A stretch of 14,587 nt of DNA from CAZSLZ01 sp964607865. Lineage in GTDB: Bacteria > Vulcanimicrobiota > JAJTBE01 > CAZSLZ01. Both the position numbers and the translations under genes were made by a program. Each line of letters starts with the position of its first letter. The first letter of the stretch is position 1. Shown in pieces: positions 1-7,492 of the stretch. The stretch covers positions 1-14,587 of the forward strand of contig CAZSLZ010000084.1 of the NCBI GenBank assembly GCA_964607865.1, read 5' to 3'. A model generated the notes under the pieces. It was given only the letters and a program-made list of their open reading frames with translations, did not search any database and had not been told where the DNA came from.

Positions 1-458
1 TTGAGCTTATGATAGTTATCGCAATTATATCAATATTGGCGTCAATAATTGTGCCCAATATTACCAAGGCCAAAGAACAGGCTGAATTCAATGCTTGTAT
101 AGGTAATCTCAAAGCTCTGGGCACAACATTTATAATGTTTGCTGCTGACCACCCCAATACCGAAATTAATAATAGTAGCAATCCACCAGAACTAATACCC
201 GATTATTTGGCTTCCATGCCCACATGCCCCGATAACAGGGCGCCTTATAGAGTTAAAATTTGTTATGGATCAGAAGGAAGAAGCAGGATGATTGCATATC
301 ATTCAGATTCGAGTTGTCATTCTGAAATTTTGCAGGAAAAAACAGGAATGTTAAACAGCGGTATGTGTTATGCAAATATTGTCAACAGATGTTGGTCAGC
401 CTCGGGAATTAAGCCTTGTTGTTGCGGGGCGCCAGGTTGCGGACCATGGATTGAATAA
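1..458 (+). CDS. Type IV pilin-like (pseudopilin) protein, 5' end outside the window
   Basis: The reading frame is open from base 3. It begins E-L-M-I-V-I-A-I-I-S-I-L-A, the continuation of the class III prepilin signal GFTLIELM, so the Glu is the conserved +5 residue of the mature pilin. The ATG at base 9 is therefore internal, and the true start lies upstream of the window. The hydrophobic N-terminal helix would anchor the subunit in the membrane and form the filament core. The rest is a short soluble head of about 125 residues. It contains a 'PDYL..MPTCP' stretch of a kind I recall from small pseudopilins of uncultured bacteria. The C-terminus is strikingly cysteine-rich (CCC and a further Cys in the last 15 residues), which suggests disulphides outside the membrane. 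No secretion or pilus assembly gene is visible nearby. It could be a pilus, type II secretion or competence pseudopilin; the sequence does not decide. Confidence 0.85.
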   Translation, partial: ELMIVIAIISILASIIVPNITKAKEQAEFNACIGNLKALGTTFIMFAADHPNTEINNSSNPPELIPDYLASMPTCPDNRAPYRVKICYGSEGRSRMIAYHSDSSCHSEILQEKTGMLNSGMCYANIVNRCWSASGIKPCCCGAPGCGPWIE

Positions 459-550
459 AACTAGTAAACATGTGATTAAAGTTTTTGAAATATTTATATT
501 AAAATTGTTAACTCTATTGAAGTAAGTTACATGATACTATTGAGTTAGAA

Positions 551-672
551 ATGGCAAAATACTTTCCCTTCTCTGACTTTGCGAATTCCGCTGTGATATA
601 GAAGTTGCCAGAAAGGCCCTAAAATATTGTAACTATGGGCTTACCGTAGTCACAGAAGTGTATGGAAACTAA
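551..672 (+). pseudogene. Possible small broken ORF (frameshifted remnant)
   Basis: An ATG at 551 opens a short frame reading MAKYFPFSDFANSAVI, ending in TAG at 599-601. In another frame, 595-672 reads DIEVARKALKYCNYGL and then TVVTEVYGN before TAA. Both halves have protein-like composition, and joining them needs a single frameshift near 590-600. No strong ribosome binding site precedes the ATG. I do not recognise a family. Both frames are short enough that chance remains a fair explanation. Confidence 0.25.
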
Positions 673-693
673 AAAACCCGCCATCTGGCGGGG
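671..693 (-). terminator. Rho-independent terminator of the tRNA-Ser transcript
   Basis: Read on the minus strand, a GC-rich stem GGCGGG/CCCGCC pairing (677-682 with 687-692, loop of four) is followed at once by six T residues (676-671). It lies 55 bases downstream of the tRNA 3' end in the tRNA's direction. On the plus strand the tail is only GTTTGT, so it works best for the minus strand but might also stop transcripts leaving the pilin gene. Confidence 0.8.
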
Positions 694-746
694 TTTGTAT
701 GATTAAACTATGTAATTATTGATTTGTTGCTCAATTCTGAATTGAG

Positions 747-842
<96 letters not shown>

Positions 843-857
843 GCGCAAGCAAATCAT

Positions 858-886
858 ATTTTAGCATAAACTTTCCATGGGGTCAA
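858..886 (-). promoter_or_regulatory. Sigma-70-type promoter of tRNA-Ser
   Basis: On the minus strand, TTGACC (886-881) and TAAAAT (863-858) are separated by exactly 17 bases. Transcription would start near 851, a few bases before the mature tRNA 5' end at 842. This is the best-matching -35/-10 pair in the window, and it shows that the host uses standard sigma-70 signals. Confidence 0.75.
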
Positions 887-920
887 TAGTTCTCCTGCTT
901 TTTTATTTCAATATTACCAT

Positions 921-2132
921 TTATTTCTCGGTTAACACTTTTCTAATTATATTAACTGCACAGTCAATCTCTTCCTTTGTTATTACCAGCGGAGGCGAGA
1001 AACGGATTACCTGGTGATGGGTGTCCTTTGCCAGAATTCCTTCTTCCATCAATCTTTCACAATACGGACGAGCGGTTCCTGACTCCCTTCTTATTTCCAC
1101 ACCAATCATAAGCCCCTTTCCTCTTATCTCCTTCACATGAGGGCTGTCAATCTCTGTCAGTTTTCTGACAAAATATTCTCCCATTTCCATGGAACGTTCC
1201 GGTAGTTCTTCATCAATCAGCACCTGGAGAGACGCTTTTCCCACCACACTTCCCAGAGGGTTTCCCCCAAAGGTGGATCCATGATCGCCGGGAGTAAAAA
1301 CTTCCATGATGTCATTGTCAGACAACATTGCAGAAACGGGATAAACGCCACCGCCCAGAGCTTTTCCAACCAGTGTTATATGGGGTTTAACCCCTTCGTG
1401 GTCGCAGGCAAGCATCTTGCCGGTACGCCCAAAACCGGTCTGAATTTCATCAGCCATAAACAGAACATTATTCTTTTCGCATATATCAAAACACTTCTTC
1501 AAATATCCTTCATCAGGAATTATAACTCCGCCCTCTCCCTGTATAGGTTCAACAAGAAAAGCCACAGTGTTGGGGGTTATGGCCTTCTCCAGAGCTTCAG
1601 CATCATTATAGGGAATGGTTTCAAAACCCGGAGTGAATGGGCCGAAACCAAGCTTATACTGCTTTTCGGTAGAGAAACCCACAATTGTAGTTGTCCGGCC
1701 ATGAAAGTTGTTTTCTACAGTAATTATTTCCGCTTTGTTTTCATCTACCTTCTTTTTCAAATAACCCCATTTACGGGCAGCTTTAATGCCGGTTTCCACA
1801 GCTTCAGCACCGGTGTTCATGGGCAGAGCTTTTTCGTACCCCGTGGCTTGGCACAGCAGTTTCAGAAAACTTCCCATTTTGTCGTTGTGAAAAGCCCGGG
1901 AAGTCAGGGTAATCTGTTCGAGTTGATCTCTCACAGCCTGAAGAATCCGGGGATGACGGTGTCCCTGGTTAACAGCTGAGTATGCCGCCAGCATATCCAT
2001 ATATTTGTTTCCGTCGGCGTCAGTCACCCAGATGCCTTCCCCATAGTCTATTACGATTGGCAGGGGGTGATAATTCCGGGCACTGTATTTTTCAGTTTCT
2101 TCAATAATTGCGTTGGTTTTTTCCCTTGTCAT
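921..2132 (-). CDS. rocD: Ornithine--oxo-acid aminotransferase
   Basis: A PLP-dependent class III aminotransferase that moves the delta-amino group of ornithine to 2-oxoglutarate, giving glutamate semialdehyde (arginine/ornithine breakdown or a proline route). It is expected in the cytoplasm. With the ATG at 2132 the protein has 403 residues, close to the roughly 400 of bacterial RocD. Visible motifs are TGAEAVETGIKAAR (107-120), FHGRT (143-147), the cofactor-binding ADE at 227-229, GFGRTGK (233-239), the PLP lysine K257 in LVGKALGGG, and STFGGNPL (286-293). The 'SARNYHPLP' N-terminal signature supports ornithine over acetylornithine or GABA enzymes. A TTG at 2153 would add seven residues, but the ribosome site AAGGGAG lies inside that extension and fits the ATG. 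No other arginine gene is nearby. The leader carries a hairpin (see 2165-2196). Confidence 0.93.
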   Translation of the reverse strand: MTREKTNAIIEETEKYSARNYHPLPIVIDYGEGIWVTDADGNKYMDMLAAYSAVNQGHRHPRILQAVRDQLEQITLTSRAFHNDKMGSFLKLLCQATGYEKALPMNTGAEAVETGIKAARKWGYLKKKVDENKAEIITVENNFHGRTTTIVGFSTEKQYKLGFGPFTPGFETIPYNDAEALEKAITPNTVAFLVEPIQGEGGVIIPDEGYLKKCFDICEKNNVLFMADEIQTGFGRTGKMLACDHEGVKPHITLVGKALGGGVYPVSAMLSDNDIMEVFTPGDHGSTFGGNPLGSVVGKASLQVLIDEELPERSMEMGEYFVRKLTEIDSPHVKEIRGKGLMIGVEIRRESGTARPYCERLMEEGILAKDTHHQVIRFSPPLVITKEEIDCAVNIIRKVLTEK

Positions 2133-2164
2133 GGTAATTTCTCCCTTCAACACTGTAAATATTC

Positions 2165-2196
2165 AAAAAGCGGAAATGCCTCAACATTACCGCTTT
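2165..2196 (-). promoter_or_regulatory. Leader hairpin with T-run before rocD (possible attenuator)
   Basis: On the minus strand AAAGCGG pairs with CCGCTTT, and an inner AATG/CATT stem closes a TTGAGG loop. The stem runs into a short T tract (2169-2165). It ends 33 bases before the rocD start codon. The gene upstream of it (2372-3394) points away, so there is no upstream minus-strand gene in view that this hairpin would terminate. That makes a role inside the rocD leader plausible. The T tract is short and partly used in the stem, so it could also be a simple structural element or protein site. Confidence 0.45.
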
Positions 2197-2202
2197 ATAA
2201 TT

Positions 2203-2214
2203 GTCATATTTGAC
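2203..2214. promoter_or_regulatory. Short palindrome GTCA-N4-TGAC in the rocD leader region
   Basis: A perfect 4+4 inverted repeat (GTCATATTTGAC) stands just upstream of the rocD leader hairpin, within the AT-rich divergent spacer between rocD and the gene at 2372. It has the size of a small repressor half-site pair. A palindrome this short is expected by chance at this base composition, so it is only a candidate. Confidence 0.2.
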
Positions 2215-2371
2215 GCTTTTACTTAAGAAGTTTTTCTTTTTTTTTATAAGAAAATCCTCCAATAAACCCATTAACTGTAGTAAAACAAAAAACTTCTATT
2301 AATATAAAAAAATTGTAGGATTCCATTAAAAAAAAATGGAAATTATTATCAACATAGGAATGGGTGACGTT

Positions 2372-3394
2372 ATGAAAGATAGATATGAATTCAAATTCAG
2401 ATATGTGAATGGAGATTTCTGGAAAAACATTTTCTCCTCGCCTGCAGATTTAAACAGAGACATATTCAGGCTTGACGGCAAAGACCTTCCCCTTAAAAAC
2501 ATAGTGTGCAGCTCAGGTCTGGGGAACAGGTTATTGTTATATGTAGATCAACTTCTTCAGTTTGATTCAGAGATTTCCAAAAACGTTAAGGAAGACAGGC
2601 TGGAACTTTACATTTACGGGATGCCGGCTACAGAAATTGCCAATTCTTTAAACCAGAATTGTTCCAAAATTCAATTTAAAAAAAGACTTGCCGACCTTCA
2701 TGAGGAAGGAAAACAGGAGCATGCCCGAAGTATCCAGTGCCCTGATTGTAAATCAACCATAGACTTAACCTTTTATGAAGAAAGTAAATATACCTACTGT
2801 TATTATTGCCAGGCGATTTTTAAAGATAGAATGGAACCGGAGGTTCCCAATAATTACCGAATCTGCATTGACTGTGGTTTTTTCGGTAGAATCAGCGAAC
2901 ACCACGAATTTTATTTCCTGTTTTTACTAGTGGTTTATTATTTCAGTTACAACAAGAAACTGGCCTGTGACAAATGCGCACATTCGATTTTTGTAAAAAC
3001 TCTTTTGACAAACCTTATATTTTTTCTGGGAGTCCCTGTTTCAATCTACACAAAATTCAAGTCATTAAAAGGCAGGGAAAAAGGCCTGGAAGATCTGCCC
3101 AAAGCCAATGCCTTTGCTGAAAAAGGAAAGCTGAATCAGGCCATGGATTTATACCGTAATATTGAAAAAATACATCCCGAACACCCAGGAATATTGATGA
3201 ACCAGGGTTTAGCTTACATGTTTGCCAACAAACCACAGCAGGCGATGGAAAAATTTGACCACGCCATAAGAATTTGCAGTAATTACGAGCCTGCAATTCG
3301 CAAGAAAGCTTACGCCCTGAAACCTGAAACTTCTTTGGCTGAATTGGCAGAACCCGAAAAGAAAAGAGTAGAGCCAGGTAACTTTGGCAGGTGA
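2372..3394 (+). CDS. Uncharacterised protein with paired CxxC motifs, hydrophobic segments and TPR repeats
   Basis: I do not recognise a named family. From the ATG at 2372 (340 residues) the order is: an N-terminal domain of about 110 residues without a known motif; a first CxxC pair, CPDC at 123-126 and CYYC at 143-146, typical of a zinc ribbon; a second pair, CIDC at 165-168 and CDKC at 199-202, separated by a very hydrophobic stretch (179-193); a second hydrophobic segment (207-226) long enough to cross a membrane; and two TPR-like helix pairs (about 241-308) with the A-x-x-K-x-x-A-M-x-L-Y pattern. A charged tail follows. I infer a membrane-associated scaffold with metal-bound ribbons. I chose 2372 because GGTGA stands five bases before it, the same arrangement as at mazG; the ATG at 2336 has no ribosome site. 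It is divergent from rocD and has no operon partner. Confidence 0.75.
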   Translation: MKDRYEFKFRYVNGDFWKNIFSSPADLNRDIFRLDGKDLPLKNIVCSSGLGNRLLLYVDQLLQFDSEISKNVKEDRLELYIYGMPATEIANSLNQNCSKIQFKKRLADLHEEGKQEHARSIQCPDCKSTIDLTFYEESKYTYCYYCQAIFKDRMEPEVPNNYRICIDCGFFGRISEHHEFYFLFLLVVYYFSYNKKLACDKCAHSIFVKTLLTNLIFFLGVPVSIYTKFKSLKGREKGLEDLPKANAFAEKGKLNQAMDLYRNIEKIHPEHPGILMNQGLAYMFANKPQQAMEKFDHAIRICSNYEPAIRKKAYALKPETSLAELAEPEKKRVEPGNFGR

Positions 3395-3424
3395 AGAGTG
3401 TTTGCCAGCCCGACTCTACGATAA

Positions 3425-3445
3425 TCATCAGGTTATCCCTGATGA
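3425..3445 (+). terminator. Weak hairpin downstream of the CxxC/TPR gene
   Basis: TCATCAGG pairs with CCTGATGA around a five-base loop (TTATC), 30 bases after the stop codon at 3394. No clear run of T follows, so it may be a weak terminator or a 3' RNA-stabilising stem. Confidence 0.4.
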
Positions 3446-3624
3446 ATAATCTTCCCTTATTTCAGCTTCACTAATTGTAACATAACAAAATACCAAAATT
3501 GGTGATGAGGCTCACAATTCTGACTGCCGTTGCGTATTTTAACTTTTTTAATTTTTTTATAAAGTTCGTTAATCATCATTTTTTTCTGCTCTATTTTATA
3601 CATAAAATTAAAAATGGGTGTTCC

Positions 3625-3822
3625 ATGAAGAAACAGGATGGTTTCACTCTTATTAAATTGATGCTGATAATAGCTATCATTTCAATGTTACAATGCGAAC
3701 GATATATTCCCCAATTCTTAATTGGGATTCCCACATTCTTAATGGGGCAAATTCCTGGCAAAAAGTATCAATTCAGTTTGTCATTTCCAGCCACAAAAAA
3801 ACATAAAAAGGCTGCCTCTTAA
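3625..3822 (+). pseudogene. Type IV pilin remnant interrupted by a dispersed repeat
   Basis: The ATG at 3625 follows GGGTG at a fitting distance and gives MKKQDGFTLIKLMLIIAIIS, a clear class III prepilin signal with predicted cleavage after Gly6. After about 22 residues the pilin pattern stops. The frame runs into an element (3687-3749) that recurs at 14048-14089, then reads through low-information sequence to a stop inside the terminator of the phosphofructokinase gene. Mature residue +5, normally Glu, is Lys. At 65 residues it is far shorter than a pilin (normally more than 110). I infer a dead or dying pilin gene whose distal part was replaced or cut off. A short expressed membrane peptide cannot be excluded. 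The frame is also open upstream to 3499, but that extension has no ribosome site and is unlikely to be coding. Confidence 0.6.
3687..3749 (+). repeat. Dispersed repeat, copy A (inside the pilin remnant)
   Basis: It shares the string GTTA-Y-AATGCGAA-YR-ATATATTCCCC and the end ATTCTTAATGGGGCA with copy B at 14048-14089, in the same orientation. Copy A is longer by one unit: it holds two CTT-loop hairpins, CCCAATT/AATTGGG and CATT/AATG with adjoining C and G runs, where copy B has one. The tandem hairpin unit looks like a local duplication that then drifted. Confidence 0.65.
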
Positions 3823-3831
3823 GACAGCCTT
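3805..3831 (-). terminator. Rho-independent terminator of the phosphofructokinase gene
   Basis: On the minus strand AAGGCTG pairs with CAGCCTT (3831-3825 with 3814-3808) around a ten-base loop, and a T-rich tract follows (TTTTTATG and a further T run). It begins 24 bases past the stop codon at 3855 and would end the whole minus-strand cluster that starts at 10137. Confidence 0.8.
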
Positions 3832-3854
3832 GAATTTTCGGTTTCATTGTGATT

Positions 3855-5123
3855 TTATTTAATCATATGTTCCACTACATGGTAAAATTCTTCCTTGAAT
3901 TTTTCCGGGGTTACGCCTGCTACTTCTGAAAGTGCCAGCAAACGGTCCTCGTCCTCGAAATCTTCGGGGACCAATCGCACCATGTATTGCTGAGCAACCT
4001 TGAAGAAAGCTGTGTTGGTATCAACAGTCCTGACTTTCACCTTACCGGAGACCGGATCGAACATTTTATTGAAGGGAACAGGCACGGCTTGATCTCCCTG
4101 AATGGTGATCATTGCCTGCGATCCGCCGTCCAGCAGGAAATCTACCGCGGAGCAACCCAGGTTGCGAGTATATTCGATATCAAAAGATTCCGGAGGTACA
4201 CAGCGGAGTTCGTAGCCGATATCTTTTTCCACGATTCTCATCTTGTATCCAAATTCCGCCAATCTGTCCTGAACTTTATGTTTCAGGTGTCCAGAAAAAT
4301 CAATTTCCGCCAGGACAGGATGGCCATGTTCGTCTTTGGGTACATCTTCGATACCTTCAAAGAAGCCTTCTAATTCCAGAAAGCCTTCAGCCACAATGGA
4401 CAGGCCATGATTTTTTCCATAAACCATTCTTTTAAACGCCGCCCCGACTATGGTATCTATGACAGTCTTATCGGTGCAGTGCATATGGAATTCTTCAGGA
4501 ATGAGAGTCAGGGTAGCAGCAGCGCTTTTTCCGATTCCCAGAGCCAGATGGCCTGCTTTTCTTCCCATACACACAGCTATATACCAACGGCCTGTGCTGC
4601 TGGCATCCTCGGAAAGTATTGATGCGATTCTGGCGCCGAAGGATCGGGCGGTTTCGTAACCGAAAGTTGGAATGCCATGGGGCAGGGGCAGGTCATTATC
4701 GATTGTTTTCGGGACGTGAACCGACTGAACCTTGTAACCCTGTTCTGCGGCGTGTTCGGCAACTTTCATGGCGGAAAACGCTGTATCTTCGCCGCCGATG
4801 CTGACCAGGTGGGTGATTCCCAATACCCGGAAAACCCGGACCACGTTTTCCAGCATATCTTTTGACTTTGAAGGGTTTGCCCGTGAGGTTTTCAGGTATG
4901 TACCCCCGGTTACGGTAATCCTGCTTACGTCTTCTGTGGTTAAGATCTTATGGGGATCGGGTTCTCCCTTACAGAGATATTTGAACCCCTGAATAAATCC
5001 GATGATTTCATCAAAATCAGAATTCTGAGCTTTAATGACCACGGATGAAATTACAGAATTGATTCCCGGCGCCGGGCCTCCGCCCACCAGGATGGCCAAT
5101 TTCTTTTCTCGTTTTTTTGCCAT
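3855..5123 (-). CDS. 6-phosphofructokinase, pyrophosphate-dependent type
   Basis: Phosphorylates fructose 6-phosphate to fructose 1,6-bisphosphate in glycolysis, probably with pyrophosphate as donor and so reversibly. The protein has 422 residues. Visible motifs are GGGPAPGIN (14-22) at the phosphate-donor loop, GGEDT (110-114), PKTIDND (138-144) with the catalytic aspartates D142 and D144, and MGRKAG (186-191) for fructose 6-phosphate. In the family, Asp where ATP enzymes have Gly (second acidic residue of GGxDT) and Lys in PKTIDND mark PPi enzymes; both are present. The first acidic residue is Glu rather than the usual Asp, a conservative but notable change. The start ATG follows AAGGAGA at good spacing. 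The gene lies 48 bases after the hydroxylase gene with no terminator between, so they are probably co-transcribed. Confidence 0.9.
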   Translation of the reverse strand: MAKKREKKLAILVGGGPAPGINSVISSVVIKAQNSDFDEIIGFIQGFKYLCKGEPDPHKILTTEDVSRITVTGGTYLKTSRANPSKSKDMLENVVRVFRVLGITHLVSIGGEDTAFSAMKVAEHAAEQGYKVQSVHVPKTIDNDLPLPHGIPTFGYETARSFGARIASILSEDASSTGRWYIAVCMGRKAGHLALGIGKSAAATLTLIPEEFHMHCTDKTVIDTIVGAAFKRMVYGKNHGLSIVAEGFLELEGFFEGIEDVPKDEHGHPVLAEIDFSGHLKHKVQDRLAEFGYKMRIVEKDIGYELRCVPPESFDIEYTRNLGCSAVDFLLDGGSQAMITIQGDQAVPVPFNKMFDPVSGKVKVRTVDTNTAFFKVAQQYMVRLVPEDFEDEDRLLALSEVAGVTPEKFKEEFYHVVEHMIK

Positions 5124-5171
5124 AATAATCTCCTTTATACTGTTATTATTTTTTATTTAATTATCATTTTT

Positions 5172-7454
5172 TTATTGTTTTTCCTGTATCCAATGAACAA
5201 TTCTTTCTGGTATGGCAGGAATTCTGTCTGGCCGGGTTCCGGTAGCATGAGCAATGGCATTCACCACAGCGGGAGCTATGCCCATGAGGGGTTGTTCGCC
5301 AAAACCTTTAGCCCCGAAAGGCCCTCTAGGGAAATGTTCCTCAACAATCACAGATTCAATCTCAGGAACATCCTTGACAGTGGGGATAATATAGGTAGAG
5401 AAATTTGGGTTGATAATATTTCCCTTTTCATCATGAATAATATCTTCAACTACTCCGTAACCCATTCCCTGCATAGAGCCACCCTCGATCTGGCCTTCCA
5501 CCAGAACGGGGTTAATCGCCTTGCCTACGTCATGGGCAGCAGTCAACCGGTCCACTGTAACTGCGCCGGTTTTTATATCCACGCTTACCTCAGCCACATT
5601 ACAGGCATAAGCGTAAGTAAAATATGCCCAGCCCTGGCCATTAGCTTCATCGAAGCTGGTATAGGGAGCTTCAAACCATCCCTGCTGGCCCAGGTGAATT
5701 TTTTCCGCCACACATTGTTCAGCCAGCCTGTCAAAAGTAATTGCCCAGTCGGGATAATCCTCCACAAAGACCTTGCCATCCCTGAAAACAATTTCCTGGT
5801 GCTTGGCCTGAAGTATCCTGGCAGCCACCGGCGCCATGCGGGTTTTCAGCTGCCTGCATGCTTCAAGAATGGCGTTGCCGGACATTACCGTAGATCGGGA
5901 AGCTACCGTGGGGCCGCTGTCGGGAACCCTGGTGGTATCGGTTTCCAACATATGAACTTTTTCCAGGGGCACCCCCATTTCTTCGGAGGCAATCTGGGAA
6001 AGCACAGTTCGCATACCCTGGCCCATTTCCGTGGTCCCCACCGCCAGCGACAGGGAACCGTCCTTGTAAACTTCCACATAGGCGCCTGCCCGGGCTATAT
6101 ACTTACCACCGGCGCCAAGGCCCACACCATAAAATATGGTTGACATTCCTATGCCTTTTCGGATATCGCCAGCCCCTTTGTCAAATCCAAATTCCCGGCG
6201 TTTTTTATCCCAGCCCGATTTTTCGTGGGCCTGTTCCATAACTTTATCCAAACCGAAACTCTGATTCAGTTTCTGGCCGGTGATGGTTTCTTCGTTAAAT
6301 TTCAGGGCGTTTCTGGATCTCAATTCATAGGGATCCATTTTCAATCTATCTGCCAGGGCATCCATCTGGGATTCATGGGCAAACAGAATCTGGGGAGTCC
6401 CAAAACCCCGGTAAGCTCCGCATGGCACCTTATTGGTAGCTACGGCGTAGGCATGAACTTTTATATTGGGGCATCGATAGGGCCCCAGTGCGTGAACTGC
6501 GCCCCGCCAAAGAACCACAGGGCTGAGGGTGCTGTATGCACCGGCATCCAGATAATAAGTAACATCTATAGCCAGCAGATTTCCGTCTTTATCAGCAGCC
6601 GTTTTGTACCTTGTAAGAGAAGGATGCCTCTTGGACATAGCCATGATATCTTCTTCACGGGTAAGAATCAGTTTACATGGGCGTTTGGTTTTATGGGCTG
6701 CAACTGCTGCAGCTGACGCAATGAGGGAAGGGACATCTTCCTTGCCGCCAAAGCCGCCGCCGGTAACGGTCTGAACTATACGAACCTTGCTGGAGGGTAT
6801 CCCCAGGGTATCGGTAACGGCATCGTGAACATAAAAAGGGCATTGCATGGAACCGTAGATGGTCATGGAACCGTCATGGCCGGGCAATGCCAGAACACCC
6901 TGGGTTTCTATATAGGCGTGTTCCTGATAACCGGTGCGGTATTCATTTTCAACAATTATATCGGCGTTTTTAAAAGCTGAGTCAGTATCGCCCTTCAATA
7001 CCTGGTATTTTTTAAAAATGTTGTCGTCACCGTAAATTTTTACTGCATCTTTTTTAATGCTTTCCAGAATTTCCAGGCTGTAATCCAGAGGTTCATATTC
7101 AACTTCAACCAGATCTCTGCCCGCTTCAGCAGCTGCCGCGGTTTCCGCCACCACCATTGCCACAATCTGGCCGGTAAATTTAACCTTATCCTCGGCGTAT
7201 ATGGGGTAATCATCCATAATTATATGAACATGGTTTTTTCCGGGGACATCCTTTACTGTTATGACGTCCACAACTCCGTCAACTTTCAGAGCTTCTGCAA
7301 AATCGATGGATTTTATTTTTCCATGTGGAACAGTGGAAAATACAATTTTGCTATGCAACTGATTGGTATAATTAATATCTTCAATATATTTTGCTTCGCC
7401 GGTTACCTTCTCTCTGGAATCTACCCGAATTAAATTTTTACCTACTGCTGGCAT
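5172..7454 (-). CDS. Molybdenum hydroxylase large subunit (xanthine dehydrogenase family, molybdopterin-binding)
   Basis: The molybdopterin cytosine dinucleotide-type subunit of the xanthine dehydrogenase/aldehyde oxidase family, which hydroxylates a purine, N-heterocycle or aldehyde with water. It has 760 residues: the N-terminal a/b hammerhead domain (about 15-125) and then the Mo-binding domains. GGGFGGKED (232-240), CGAYRGFGTPQ (345-355), TTEMGQGMRT (474-483) and the Gly-rich GPFGAKGFGEQ (711-721) are present, and E720 is the expected catalytic glutamate. AYRGFG is the xanthine-dehydrogenase form, not the AYxCSFR of form I CO dehydrogenase. There is no signal peptide, so it is probably cytoplasmic. 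The ATG follows GGGAGG. No FAD subunit, 2Fe-2S subunit or Mo-cofactor gene lies in the window. Its neighbours are mazG upstream and phosphofructokinase downstream. The substrate cannot be read from the sequence. Confidence 0.92.
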   Translation of the reverse strand: MPAVGKNLIRVDSREKVTGEAKYIEDINYTNQLHSKIVFSTVPHGKIKSIDFAEALKVDGVVDVITVKDVPGKNHVHIIMDDYPIYAEDKVKFTGQIVAMVVAETAAAAEAGRDLVEVEYEPLDYSLEILESIKKDAVKIYGDDNIFKKYQVLKGDTDSAFKNADIIVENEYRTGYQEHAYIETQGVLALPGHDGSMTIYGSMQCPFYVHDAVTDTLGIPSSKVRIVQTVTGGGFGGKEDVPSLIASAAAVAAHKTKRPCKLILTREEDIMAMSKRHPSLTRYKTAADKDGNLLAIDVTYYLDAGAYSTLSPVVLWRGAVHALGPYRCPNIKVHAYAVATNKVPCGAYRGFGTPQILFAHESQMDALADRLKMDPYELRSRNALKFNEETITGQKLNQSFGLDKVMEQAHEKSGWDKKRREFGFDKGAGDIRKGIGMSTIFYGVGLGAGGKYIARAGAYVEVYKDGSLSLAVGTTEMGQGMRTVLSQIASEEMGVPLEKVHMLETDTTRVPDSGPTVASRSTVMSGNAILEACRQLKTRMAPVAARILQAKHQEIVFRDGKVFVEDYPDWAITFDRLAEQCVAEKIHLGQQGWFEAPYTSFDEANGQGWAYFTYAYACNVAEVSVDIKTGAVTVDRLTAAHDVGKAINPVLVEGQIEGGSMQGMGYGVVEDIIHDEKGNIINPNFSTYIIPTVKDVPEIESVIVEEHFPRGPFGAKGFGEQPLMGIAPAVVNAIAHATGTRPDRIPAIPERIVHWIQEKQ

Positions 7455-7492
7455 CTGGAACCTCCCGAATAAATCTATGCTTATAAAAGTAT

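Noticed and set aside
2133..2153. Upstream TTG start for rocD adding seven residues
   Set aside because: The Shine-Dalgarno AAGGGAG is inside this extension and correctly spaced for the ATG at 2132.
3499..3624. N-terminal extension of the pilin remnant from an ATG at 3499
   Set aside because: It has no ribosome site and AT-rich composition, and it would place 42 residues before a prepilin signal that normally sits at the N-terminus.
5175..6143. Long open frame (322 codons) on the plus strand
   Set aside because: It is the antisense shadow of the molybdenum hydroxylase gene, which has all family motifs. The shadow peptide has no recognisable domain.
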